From the NCBI GenBank assembly GCA_024509875.1, contig JAMPIV010013750.1, positions 1 to 64,000 of the forward strand: a DNA stretch of 64,000 nt, in the 5' to 3' direction. The translations under genes and the position numbers were made by a program. Source of the DNA: Oreohelix idahoensis. Lineage: Eukaryota > Mollusca > Gastropoda > Stylommatophora > Oreohelicidae. The notes beneath the pieces were generated by a model, which saw only the letters and a program-made list of their open reading frames with translations, had not been told where the DNA came from and made no database searches. This document shows, one piece after another, positions 1-10,765 of this stretch. Positions within the stretch are counted from its first letter, which is position 1, and each line of letters begins with the position of its first letter.

Positions 1-6
1 CTACCA

Positions 7-771
7 ATGGCGGATTGTGGAGATCTAAAGGTCATTGCAATTCTCACGGACATGCAGACTGGGTATACTAAATTTTGTTGCTTCCTTTGTGAATGGGACA
101 GCCACAACAGACAGGAACATTATGCAAGAAAGGTGTGGCCTATCAGGGATCGTATGCAGCTTGGGCATAAAAATGTAATACATGAGCCATTAGTTAACAA
201 AGACAGCATCATTTTACCACCGTTACCTATGAAGTTGGGGCTCATGAAGAATTTCGTAAAAGCGTTAGATAAAACGAGCAAAGCTTTCACTTATCTTCGA
301 GAAAAGTTTCCGCAAGTTAGCGATGCAAAGATAAAGGAAGGTATCTTTGTAGGACCTAAGATTAGGAAAGTTATTGCAGACAAACAATTCGAGAACTTGT
401 TACATGGTAGTGAACTTCGCGCATGGATGGCATTCAAATCGATCGTCGATAACTTTCTGGGAAATCACAAATCTGTCGACTATGTGCATATTGTTAAGCA
501 GTGCATAGATGCATACAGAATTATGGGCTGTAACTTGTCCCTCAAAATCCATTTGCTCGATTCGCATCTTGACTTTTTCCCTGACAACCTTGGCGAAGTC
601 AGCGATAAACATGGAGAATGATTCCATCAAGATATCGCCGTAATGGAGTCACGTTATCAAGGACGGTGGAGTGTGACCATGCTTGCCGATTATTGTTGGA
701 TGCTTCATCGCGATGTACCACATGCCATTCACCGACGAAAGTCGACTGCAAAGAAATTCAAGCCTACATAA
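7..771 (+). pseudogene. Conserved uncharacterised arthropod-type protein, broken by one nonsense codon
   Basis: The frame is open from the window edge to a TGA at 619-621 and then continues in the same frame to a TAA at 769-771, so the reading is one protein with a single premature stop. It has a Cys pair (CCFLCEWD), the stretch LPPLPMKLGLMKNFVKALD, then KIKEGIFVGPKI and KIHLLDSHLDFFPDNLG, with VSDKHGE just before the stop and FHQDIAVMESRYQGRW just after it. I recognise this as a protein family repeatedly found in arthropod genomes, probably carried by a mobile element; its function is unknown to me. The stop replaces the residue expected between GE and FHQDI; one C-to-T change of CGA would explain it. 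The N-terminal part probably lies outside the window, so the ATG at 7 is not necessarily the true start. Confidence 0.65.
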
Positions 772-881
772 CTGTTATACTTCTTGTACGAATGATGTTG
801 TAATACTGTATACGTTGTTAAAAAACTTCAATTGCGTATTTCTAAAGATCCCGTCCTGATAGAGAAAAACGGTTTGCAGAT

Positions 882-1610
882 TTAAAAACAGCGCATTAAA
901 ATTGACCAGAAAAACATAGAAATGTTAGAGAAAGAAAAAAATAATTTTTTTTTGTTAGCCAGTGTTATTGTTCTTCTGAGTGTTTCTTTTGGTCTTCCTT
1001 TTTTCCTCTTACCCTCAGGAACCCAAGTGAGCGCCTGTAGTGGTATTCTGTTGTTTTGCATTCGTAGGACATGACCGATATATGACCATCGTCTTTTCCT
1101 TATATAGTCGGAGACATATTTCTGCCTAGAGTCTTCTCTTATTTGTCGATTAGTCTTGAATTCTTTCCAACTGATGTTCATGAGTTTTCTAAGACATTTG
1201 TTCTCGAATGTATTCAGCTTTTTCTCCAATGATTTTGTTATTTTCCAACTCTCACAACCGTATGTTAACACTGAGATAACATTTGAATTAAACAGGCGAA
1301 GCTTGGTATGTATATTCAATGATCGTAATTTCCAAATGTTAGATAATCTATTGAAGGCGCTAGCTGCCAAAGCAATTCTAGTATGGATTTCTCTTGTTGT
1401 GTCACCATCCTGAGTCATTTTACTGCCTAAATAATTGAAACTTTCAACTTTCTGTAGTTTTTCCTCGTTCAAGATGATATCAAAGGTCTCGTTAGAAAAG
1501 TTCATAGCTTTAGTTTTAGAGGCATTTATTTGGAGACCTATTTTAACCGAGAGATGACACAAATTAACAGAGTATAACCATACGCGATAGTCTTTTTTTC
1601 TGGCCGCCAC
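882..1610 (-). pseudogene. 3' end of a non-LTR retrotransposon pol (5'-truncated)
   Basis: The translation resembles the C-terminal third of endonuclease-reverse transcriptases of RTE-like and related non-LTR elements. It contains KIGLQINASKTKAM (after the RT palm), FNYLGSKMTQDG, LTYGCESWKITKSLEKKL, the RRWSYIGHVLRM block and the basic PEGKRKKGRPKETLRR tail. The endonuclease and the catalytic RT motifs are absent, which is the usual 5' truncation after target-primed reverse transcription. The last 40 or so residues before 882 no longer resemble the family, so the element proper probably ends near 950. I saw no clear target-site duplication. It is not functional. Confidence 0.75.
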
Positions 1611-3790
1611 CGCGGATCTTTGTAAATGTTTTCACAACATGTAACTTTAATTTAATTGATTACTTGCCTACTGTGTGGATACTTTTAACTCAGTTGGAGA
1701 TTTACCCAGAGTAACCTTCTATGTTGTCATATGGAGTACATGTAAATATGATGGTATTAAGCGTGTCGCAGCCCAGTGAGATAACCTTAGTCGGGCCTTG
1801 CGATTTCGTTTAGACGCCTGTGTGTTAGACAGAACTGGCAGGTACGTTGTAAGGTCAGTACCGCGCCAATTAGATGGGGCAGAAATGTTTACATACCAAT
1901 CCCCCCTCCCCACGCAAGCCGTGGATAACCACTGATTATGCTAGTTGCGAGTTATCAAGTAGGACTGCCCAGGCACCTACCAGCTCGCTCGTCTAATTAA
2001 CTTTCAGTGAGAAGGAAAGGGGAGAGAGAGATAAACAGCGGGACCAGGTCAGCACGGAATGGTTGTAATAAGTTAATCTTTTCCTGTTTATGTAATGGTT
2101 TTGTTTTTCGATGTTGTAACATTTATGTTGGCAGGGTTATCATAGAGTTTTTAATATGATTTCGTTTCAGCGAGAACCGGTTAACTCCGACTGAGTTAAG
2201 GGATCTCTGGGCCATCGGCCGGTATTGTCTTCCTGGAAAGGCAGGACAAATCATCAACCCATTTACATTGGGGTGTTCTCACCAACTACAGTTGTTTATT
2301 TTACCAGCACCTTAATACGGGTACATTTGTGATCTCCCGTGCTGGGAATTTTACGCCACCTCGTAAAGTAAGTGGAGCGCTCATGCTCCACTGGCATCAA
2401 CTTTATAGAGCTACACTTTATGCCAGTTCTAACATCGTGTAGTCATCGCCAGCTCTACTTCATCCAAATTATATCAAACCGTCATAGGAGTGGCGGCCTG
2501 CGCAAATAGTGGATTTATTACCTCCAACGCATATTTAATCGTGAGTGCATTCATCGCCACACCATAAGATCCTGGATTTAAAGCATACCTGTACATCTAG
2601 ATGACTTACCATCTGTGCTGGAATTTGTTTCGTGGTGGAGTTATAGTTTGGGTTATTTCCACGGATTGTCAGCAGCATATGGAGAGGAAAGGGTGATCAT
2701 CTTTCCGTCTGCGATCCGCCAACAGCTGTAATCCAAGCGGAATATAAATACAAGTGGGCCGACGAAGGACTTTTGGGAAGTGCACTCAGTTAAACTTTGG
2801 TGAGGGGGAAGCTTTGAAGTAACTGCAGAATAGGGTCATTAAGTTGGATTAAACAGCAGTGTGGCTGATCAGAAGACGTCAGCGAAATAAGTGGGTGTGT
2901 GTAGGGACTTCTTTATTTCAGGGTTCCCTGCAGAAGGAGTAGTAGAACATTTAGCCCAATAATAGTAAGAGTTTGAATCTAGGTTGATTATTCTCATGAT
3001 TCATATTATTACGAGAATTGTTGTCTCTCACGTTTGTTAATGCATTCTTTTTTTTTATGATTTGATGGTTTGTGATTGGACACTTTCGTGTTTTTGCCAT
3101 AGGTTATTTTTGTTAATAAATTAGACCTCTAATCGCGGATCAGACGACTTTACTTTCTGTACTTGTACTTGATTGTTTGTGGAGTCACTTACGAGCACTG
3201 TACCTTACTCTTAGCAGAGAGAGAGAGAGAGGCGGAGTGAAAGTAGCTTAGAAACATAGTCATTGAGTGGCAGAAGGGAAAGTCATTATCTGATCTTTCA
3301 CTCCTGATAACTATAATTCACTCCATCCACATTCAACACCATTATTCATCTATCTTCTCAGTCCTCACTCAGACTTTTGTCTTGTCTTAGACGTCAATCA
3401 GACTTTTTTTTGTCTTGACTCAGACAGACTCTGAAAACCACTCGTGACAGCAGCCTGGTCTGCCAGTGCGCAACAACCCCATGTTCACTCATGCACATAC
3501 CATATTTCAATAGCATCTACGTGGGTAAGGTTAAAAAAATCAAATAGGAAATTAAAATTTAAAAAAACAACAACAAAAACTGAAGTTTTTTCTACCTACA
3601 CCATTGACTTGCATTAGAGTTGATGTCCTTTTTTGGGAGGGGGAACCATACAAAAAGAGTAGTCTAATAAGTGGGCCAAAATAAACAGATCCACACACAA
3701 ATCATTCTTTATTCAAGAGGGCATTGACAATTTTTATTGGATTATTATACTTACAGCTTACTGATCACGTCAGTGGCATACTAAAATGGG
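1611..3790. other. No recognisable gene; short (GA)n and possible promoter/poly(A) motifs
   Basis: I find no coding region with family resemblance here. Visible landmarks are a 7-bp-stem hairpin at 2371-2390, a TATAAATA at 2743-2750, an AATAAA around 3115, and a (GA)n run at 3215-3232. The TATA and poly(A) motifs could belong to an old LTR, but I could not find paired ends. Confidence 0.4.
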
Positions 3791-3799
3791 GTGCGAGGG

Positions 3800-4880
3800 G
3801 GCTGTCAATTTATGAGGAGGATTGAAAGAGAAGATTTCTAGGGCTTTTTGAATTGCAATCATCTCTGCTGTGAAAATAGATGTATTATCTGTTATACTAT
3901 AGCCTTTCACCATTAGCCACATGGGAACATAAATTCACATCACCAATTTGTTATCTTCTTCTTTAGATCCATCTGTGTACTCTATAATGCTGTCCTTTGA
4001 TATTTGTTGTATACATTTCCTGGCTTTGTTTTTGATGGTTTCCATATAACTGGTTTTATTAATTAAGCCTGCCAGATGGTAGTCTGTATCTGGTTTCCTA
4101 AACTTTCAGGATGGTACTACTGGCTTGTATATACTACTGTTATAATTAATGTGGTTAGAGCAACTAAGTATACTAATTCCTCCATGCATTTCCACCCTGT
4201 TGGGTATCTATTGGTTTTCATAGAAATGTTCTGAGTTGTTAGTTGCTACCTGACAAACGCTGGACAGCCTGGGTAATCTTCCTAAATATAATTTTGGTCA
4301 TGTAATTTAGCCTTAGTTACTAAAGTTCATTCTCAATGTCTAATTCGCATTTAAGTGGAGTCCCCATTTAGTCATCCATTTATATACTTTATTTATTTGT
4401 TTTTGAAGATTATTATATAATTTTGTTAGATTTTCCCCAGATCTTCATATAGCACCATCAACTGCAAATTGTGACAAATTATTTTTTGTATGTTTAAATT
4501 CTTCATTCAAATTATTTACTAATATTATAATAAATGAAGGGGATAGAACGGATCCTTGGGGGAATTCCATTCTGTTGTTCATATAGTTCTGACTTGTCAT
4601 TGTTTAATTGTACTGTGAAATATCTATCTTGTAGAAAGCTCTCTTAAGTATTTATATATCGTACCTGTAATTCCTATCTTTTTCATTTTAATTAGAGCAC
4701 ATTCTCTCCAGCAGTCATCGTACGCCGTAGCTATAACAACTTTTTTCCCCTTTCTTTTGAAATCCTAATTTGACTTCATATTCCAGTTTGCTTATCTGAT
4801 CCATAGTGCATTGTCCCTTCTAAATTCTGACTGAATCTGGCTATATATTTTATTCTTTTCTAGATAAAAACATTTGAGCT
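3800..4880 (-). pseudogene. Decayed non-LTR retrotransposon: RT followed by RNase H
   Basis: No long ORF survives, but the minus strand shows successive family motifs. Near 4870-4690 there is MDQISKLEYEVKLGFQKK and YDDCWRECALIKMKK (RT fingers/palm). Near 4570-4540 is a PQGSVLSP block. Near 4470 is FAVDG in place of the catalytic FADD. Near 3985-3830 is YTDGSK followed by SIFTAEMIAIQKAL, the first parts of an RNase H domain. RT followed by RNase H is the layout of I/Jockey-related non-LTR elements. The frame is interrupted by stops and indels and the catalytic Asp is changed, so this is an old dead copy. Boundaries are approximate. Confidence 0.65.
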
Positions 4881-5695
4881 CGTATGAACAAATGTAACTG
4901 CATCCCCGCCAGCCAAAAACCGGTATTGTCATAAAATTATGCTTTCAGAATATTTGTAAGAGGATTATTACTTAATTTATTATTATTATTATTATTTTTT
5001 TTTTGGTTTAATTTCATGAGGACTTAACAGAGTTACAGAGCACACGCCTTTTTCGTTAGAAACTGTGTTATGGGAAGAGGATAATTATTTTATTTAGGAT
5101 TTTATCAGTCGGCTACAGACATTTTGTTCCTGTACAAACATCACATACTCATCAACAAAGTCTTTTTGCTTTGGTTTGAACTTCGTCTTTTAATAGAAAC
5201 TGATCTGAAAAAAAAAATGAAAACATCGTGTACGGTTGTTTTATCGCTAAAAATAAAAAAAAAAATAAAAAACATTCGCTACGTTAGTTACATGCGCTTT
5301 CGGTTGATCCCATTTCTAGCCAACAAGGTCGTCTGATTTTTTTCTGTGGCGAGAAATATTACCTGATTTCATTCTTTAAGAAAAAAAAAAAAAGAGCGTG
5401 AAATTTGAACCATCGTACTCACATTCCTGTTACCTATAGCACTAAAATAATTGTGTACAAAATGGCATAGAGCAAAGTACTATCTATGCGGAGATTTTCA
5501 TTTCTTTATATTAATATTTATCTCTGTAACAGGCGTTAGAAAGCAAGATAGTATTATTATCTTTTAATGTGTGATATAGGTTGTGTATTTATTATTATCG
5601 GAACATCCGTAGTACAGAACAAGTTTAAAATTACTTAAATATCTCAAGGAGAAGATTCACCAAATTTTATCTCAGCAGCTCTTTTTGTTATTGTA
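4881..5695. other. AT-rich spacer without recognisable gene
   Basis: There are poly-A/T runs and a short (TTA)n tract near 4975-5000. The small open frames show no family resemblance. Nothing else is recognised. Confidence 0.4.
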
Positions 5696-5698
5696 AAA

Positions 5699-5819
5699 GG
5701 TAAAGGTAAATAATCCCCTTACACGCCCATTGAGGCATATTGGGAATATGGTGTTAGGCCCATATTTTCTCGACCATGGATCGAACCATGGACCACCGAG
5801 CTGTGCTACCGCGGCTCCA
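5699..5819 (-). repeat. SINE family B, internally deleted copy
   Basis: On the minus strand the head reads GGAGCCGCGGTAGCACAG, followed by a B-box-like GGTTCGATCC at about 5776-5787, and then jumps to the family's 3' part (AATATGCCTCAATGGGCG, written on the minus strand). It matches both ends of the fuller copy at 57491-57766 but lacks the middle, including the core shared with SINE family A. Confidence 0.7.
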
Positions 5820-6042
5820 TTTTTTTTTAATTGTAGGATAGTTAATTTTATGAGCCTATCATAACAAAAACAGACATGCTTGGTCGTACTACAGGAGAGA
5901 AAATATTGTTTAGTTACCAGATTTCAATATTTATAAAGAGTGTTTTATTAAATTGTTTCGTATGACAGTACTGTGACGAGGGCTACCTTACTTGTGTAGG
6001 TAGATAGAATATTGTTAAATCATCAGATTTCATTACTTTTAG

Positions 6043-6044
<2 letters not shown>

Positions 6045-6103
<59 letters not shown>
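6045..6103. repeat. (CT)n microsatellite
   Basis: About 29 uninterrupted CT units, just upstream of a SINE insertion. Confidence 0.95.
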
Positions 6104-6105
<2 letters not shown>

Positions 6106-6124
6106 ACTTTTCATTGCATGTAGG

Positions 6125-6482
6125 GGGGCCGCGCTAGCGTAGTGGTTACAACACCGCTCTGGCGACCGGGTGATACAGGATCAAACCCGGGCGACGGCAT
6201 TTGAGGATTTTTCGTTGACCGGGATTTGGACTGGATTAACTCGAGACCTGGCGAGGACACTTGAAGAAGTGTCGTCGACCAGGGACTGGCGGCTCCTGAG
6301 CCGACCCAGCTGTAATGGGTACCTCCGAAATCGGAGAGTATTTGCCTGAATGGCGAGGGACACCTGTCTCTGTACAAGAAACAAAGGGATACTCACGTAA
6401 AATCAATGTCAGGTTAAAATATTAATAATAACCTGAGATTTCGCCTCGAGTATTAGCGGGCGTACGACGAAAAAAAAAAAAA
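6125..6482 (+). mobile_element. SINE family A, full copy with 12-bp TSD
   Basis: This is a tRNA-derived short retroposon. The head contains an A-box-like TAGCGTAGTGG and a B-box-like GGATCAAACCC. The middle has two related modules of about 55 bp (each with GGCGA...TTTGA or CTTGA...TCGNCGACC). A core around 6290-6325 contains GGCTCCTGAGCCGACCCAG and AATGGGTACC, and the element ends in a run of A. It is flanked by ATTGCATGTAGG at 6113-6124 and 6483-6494. Open frames on the opposite strand are by-products of the GC-rich body. Confidence 0.85.
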
Positions 6483-6494
6483 ATTGCATGTAGG

Positions 6495-7110
6495 TCCGGA
6501 ACCTGCTCAGATCTAAAGATTCCGAATACCAGTATTACTTTTTCATATTACAAATATGTAAGTCATAATCAATTCTGTAATTATAGTTTAATTAGGTCCA
6601 CTAATTACTCATTTCAATGCTTGAAAAGTTGAAAACAGAAGAAAACAAACGTCAACACGGACTCATCTATTTCCGAACTGGACGTATTAGAAAAACACTT
6701 CACAAATTGGATCATAACTCAAAAAGCGTCTCAGAATGAGCATGTGCAGACGGCTTTTGCTCATTTAATCAATTTCCAAATGACGGACATTTTATTAATT
6801 TGAAACATAATTTGACAATTAAAATTGTAAATAAAAACTCATTTGCTGCAAATTTCTCCATCTTTAATGTTCAAATCCCTCTGGGGAAATAGTATTGCGT
6901 GAATTTTAGAGAACTAGAGGCCTTGCCCGTTCTTTGCACGGGAAATGTGTAAATAACTTCTTTTTTTGTTTTTTAAGCATAAAATTAAATAAAGGACAAA
7001 GTAACCAAAGCTGCAATTCTTGTTTACATATTAATCCGGTATTCATTTAAACTGTGTGACATACCTTTATATAATAGAATTTCCTATCTTCAGTACGGTA
7101 CTATTGAACA
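6495..7110. other. Spacer, no gene recognised
   Basis: AT-rich. A small hairpin-forming motif (CCCGT...ACGGG) lies near 6926-6943. No coding similarity seen. Confidence 0.35.
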
Positions 7111-7119
7111 AATCTGTTG

Positions 7120-7960
7120 TTGACTTCTTTCCATGCCACGATTTAAAACTGTTCAGAATCGTATCTCTTTGTCGTCCACTATCTCTGTTTTCCTTCTATC
7201 CTTCCTATTGTCCCGATATACTCCAGCTGCCTTCTCATAACAAGGCGAAAAGAAAGTGGATTGCTTGTTTCTAACACGAGGAATACATTGTATTTGCACT
7301 TTGGCATCTTTCAAGACATCCCCATTTTAGAAGCCCATGTTATTTTTACATTCTTCTGTAAAACCACATCTCTGTGGCATATGGTGTTTTTCCTACTTGT
7401 TTACTAATTGTCCATAACTCACTTCCGTGTGTCATGATTGGTCCTATATAACTCTGAAGAGCTCTCTTTCTTACTTCCACCGAACAAAGTGTTGTTGCTT
7501 AACATGTTTTCATTTTAAATATAATACTGCTTTTACTTGGTATATTCTACACATCACTTCTGAGATAAAACATCCATCAGATTTGATTAATGTGCCCATG
7601 TATATGAATCTATGAACCTGTTTTAAAATTGTTCCATTTACTTTGAAAAAGCATTCCAGAGAAGTCGTTTTTATCGAGATTATAGCTTCTATTTTTTTTT
7701 TCTAGGCTAAGGCCTTTATTTTAACTCTCAGCCACTTCTGAATCAATCATTCCTACAACTCCTTTTCACTATTTGCCATTAAGAGTGTCACATCGGCGTA
7801 CCTCTATGTAATTATAGTATGTCCACCCACTGATATTTCTGGCATGTCCTCTGTGGATTTCATTTTTTGTTTTGTTTTCACTGAGCACATTGAACGCATC
7901 TGATGACAGCACACATCCCTGTATAAACACTTTGTTTTTACCTGCTGAAATGTTCACATT
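7120..7960 (-). pseudogene. Decayed non-LTR retrotransposon RT, C-terminal half
   Basis: Minus-strand reading shows IQGCVLSSDAFNVLSE near 7930-7880, which is the degraded form of the RQGC(V)LSP-x-LFN block of non-LTR reverse transcriptases. Near 7800-7770 comes the relic of the YADD region followed by LNGK. Further down are the YMGTLI and IGPIMTHGSELW relics of the YLG and YGCE-W blocks. Near 7210-7170 is MRRQLEYIGTIGRIEGK, the degraded RR-x-LE-x-x-GH...GKIEGKR tail. Stops and frameshifts interrupt it throughout. It is an old inactive copy with approximate ends, of a different family from the copy at 882-1610. Confidence 0.6.
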
Positions 7961-8167
7961 TGGCTGCTACTTCTTACAGCAGCTGTTTGTTGCCAGCACA
8001 TGTTCTTTATTATTCTTGTCGTAAGTGTATACTGGTGCAATTACAATGGAGATGGCCTATGGAATGTTATCAAGAAGATCTCTAGAAATTGGCTCGTTAA
8101 GAAAGAAGGAGACCTATTCGAGATAAGGACAAGAAGAAGAGAATGCGAATGTCCACCACTAGATAGT

Positions 8168-8538
8168 TTTTTTTTTTTTCGTACGCCCGCTATTACTCGA
8201 GGCGAAATCTCCGGTTAATATGTTTAACCTGCGACTGATTTTACGTGAGTATCCCTTTTTTTCCCTGTACAAAGACGCTGTCCTCTCGCCATTCAGGCAG
8301 ATACTCGCCGATTTCGGAGGTACCCATTAGAGCTGGGTCGGCTCTGGAGCCGTTCAGGTCATTCCAGTCCCTGGTCGAAGACACTCCTTCAAATGTCTTC
8401 GCCAGGGCTCGAATAATTCCAGTACAAGTCGCGGTCGACGACCCTCCTTCAAATGTACTCGCCAGGGCTCGAACCTGGATCACCCGATCGCTAGCGCAGT
8501 GTGGTAACCATTACACCAGCGCGGCTCTCAAACCCAGA
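8168..8538 (-). mobile_element. SINE family A, second copy with 11-bp TSD
   Basis: It has the same family structure as 6125-6482 but on the minus strand. There is a tRNA-like head at the 8538 end with a good B box (GGTTCGAGCC), two tandem related modules, and the core with GAGCCGACCCAG and AATGGGTACC. The tail is A-rich (T run at 8168 on the plus strand). The TSD is CACTAGATAGT at 8157-8167 and 8539-8549. The two copies differ in the modules and around the tail, so they are separate insertions, not a local duplication. Confidence 0.88.
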
Positions 8539-8549
8539 CACTAGATAGT

Positions 8550-9550
8550 GTTTTCCAATAAATTATATAAAGTGTTGTTTCCCCACGACCTTAGCTTCTG
8601 CCCTCAGATCTCGATAAAGAAAGAGCCCCCAGCTTCATCTAAATGTAGAATTTTACCTTTATGTAAATATTTAACACCGACAGCACGAGTGATATATTAA
8701 CGGACTAGAAAATTATCAAAACGGTTATTGAGTTTATTAATTAAATATATACACATACAGGGTTAGTAGAAAATAAAAAGTGATAATGGCGAAAGACAAT
8801 TTACACACACAGATGAGATGTACATAATGTAGTTAGTAAATTTATGAGAGTGAACTTATGTGAATAGTAAAATGATGATGTGATATATTAAGTGTTACCA
8901 CAATGATGTCTATGTGTCTCTCATTGTTCCTCCACTGTATGTTTCTACACAGGTATGCATAGACTGTCAACTGTTGGTAACGATGGATACTGTCATGTAG
9001 GTGGATGGAATGTCGTGTGGGTTTATCTCCAAGACGAGGTCGCACTGATGAAAACCTTTGTAGTACGGTAATGAGAACTTTTACGATATACTGTCCTTCA
9101 ATGTTTGGAAGTCTCTCTAGCGTTGATAAACCGTTGACCGTTATCTCAGGAAAATGTCTGTTATCTGATCTCGGAAAGGCACTGACTAGACTGGAGCTGT
9201 TCCCAAAATTATTTTCTGGTAACAAGTGAGTTTCGTGCAATGAAGCTGGTCTGAGTGAATTGTACGTCGCGCAATATACAATGGAAGTAGATGAATTCAC
9301 TTCATGCAATGGCGAAGTGACTAGCTGAACTTGGTGATTTGCGCATTATATCTTGGCAAATCAAGGACTAATGATCTTAGTATATAGACTCATCTTGTAC
9401 TCTTGATTCTGCTGATTGAACTTGATATATATATAATATTACTTCTAATAACAGGTGAATAAAATGCTGCGCCAACAATGTTTACAAATGCGGGCGAGAC
9501 AAAATCTTCCTTAGGAAGTATAGGATGTCCTATCTTGTGAATTCTGCTAT
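8550..9550. other. Spacer, no gene recognised
   Basis: AT-rich sequence. Small opposite-strand open frames around 8842-9309 show no family resemblance. It ends where a gag fragment of the element 1 family begins. Confidence 0.35.
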
Positions 9551-9648
9551 CTAATAATAATGGTTCCAGCATCCCAAACTTCCAACATAGAAATAACACA
9601 CAAAACTACAGGAATCAAGGCAATTACTTTGATCGCCAGAGACAACGA
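9551..9648 (+). pseudogene. gag fragment of element 1 family, plus strand
   Basis: The reading contains FQHRNNTQNYRNQGNYF and matches the Asn/Arg/Gln-rich C-terminal part of the gag ORF at 14608-16071 (around 14770-14870) with few differences, in opposite orientation. It stops at GACAACGA (9641-9648), where the sequence switches to LTR W. Confidence 0.8.
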
Positions 9649-10057
9649 CATCATGGAATTGGCATGTCATATTATACATATATATCGTCCTGTCCTTCAA
9701 CAGTCACGTCTCAACATACATTTCTGGCCGCTGTACTAGAGGTGAGATCCACCCAAGTAATGTGGGTCAGATAAATGTAGACACAGAATTATATTTGAAT
9801 ACTTCTCAAGTTATCACGAACCTCTCACTAGGTTCTGAATCATCATCGAATAAATATATCATGCCACTTATAGCTCTACTTTCACAATATATCAGGAGCT
9901 TGAATACAATACGTCTTACCACGAAGACCACAGATAACGAAAGGCCAAGAATCTTAACCGTTGGCATAAATTAGTGCAGAACGCATTACGTCATAAACTA
10001 CCGGTGAGGTATTAAATATTTAGCGTTCAATATAAGTGAAAACCCGTGCAAACGGAT
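9641..10057. repeat. LTR W, partial copy joined to gag
   Basis: It matches the 42883-43306 part of the fuller LTR W copy, then the short stretch following the LINE insertion there. It is truncated at both ends. Its left edge is a microhomology junction with gag, and its right edge is fused to the start of the next W copy. Confidence 0.8.
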
Positions 10058-10765
10058 GATATTTTCTTCTAGCAGTAATCAGTTGGGCATATTATGAAGT
10101 TCAATGAAAGTACAAGCATCGTACTAACAACACGAATGGAGACGGGTAAAACGAACATGACATCAATTGTGATGAATCCAAGTCGTGAGGTGGAGGGTCC
10201 ACAAAAATATGGTTGACGTTTAATAACACTTGAAGACAACGACATCATGGAATTGGCATGGCATATTATACATATATATCGTCCTGTCCTTCAACAGTCA
10301 CGTCTCAACATACATTTCTGGCCGCTGTACTAGAGTTGAGATCCACTCAAGTAATGTGGGTCAGATAAATGTAGACGCAGAATTATATTTGAATGCTTCT
10401 CAAGTTATCACGAACCTCTCACTAGGTTCTGAATCATCATCGTAATAATAGTGGCGGCCTTAGAATAAATATATCATGCCACTTAATGCTCTACTTCCAC
10501 AATATATCAGAATCTTGAATACAATACGTCTTACCACGAAGACCACAGATAACGAAAGGCCAAGAATCTTAACCGTTAGCATAAATTAGTGCAGAACGCA
10601 TTACGTCATAAACTACCGGTGACGCATTAAATATTTAGCGTTCAATATAAGTGAAAACCCGTGCAAACATCTGATTTAACACAGAGAGACATATTACCGC
10701 AAAATAACTGGTAATAGCCTATGTGTGTTCAGGATACAAAAATACATTAATATTCTGTCTTTAAC
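10058..10765. repeat. LTR W, nearly complete copy
   Basis: It matches 42702-44078 without the LINE insertion present there. It lacks only the first bases (TGTTA). It ends at TCTTTAAC, where homology with the other copy stops. It is proposed to be the LTR of the element 1 family because gag of that family is fused to W at 9641 and because the copy at 42696 has a primer-binding-like motif. Confidence 0.7.

Noticed and set aside
6140..6195. Functional tRNA gene
   Set aside because: A- and B-box-like motifs are present but no cloverleaf is preserved, and the sequence continues into a SINE body with an A tail.
8245..8544. 99-codon frame over a GC-rich stretch, and similar frames at 6111-6396
   Set aside because: They are covered by SINE family A copies with TSDs; SINEs are not protein-coding.
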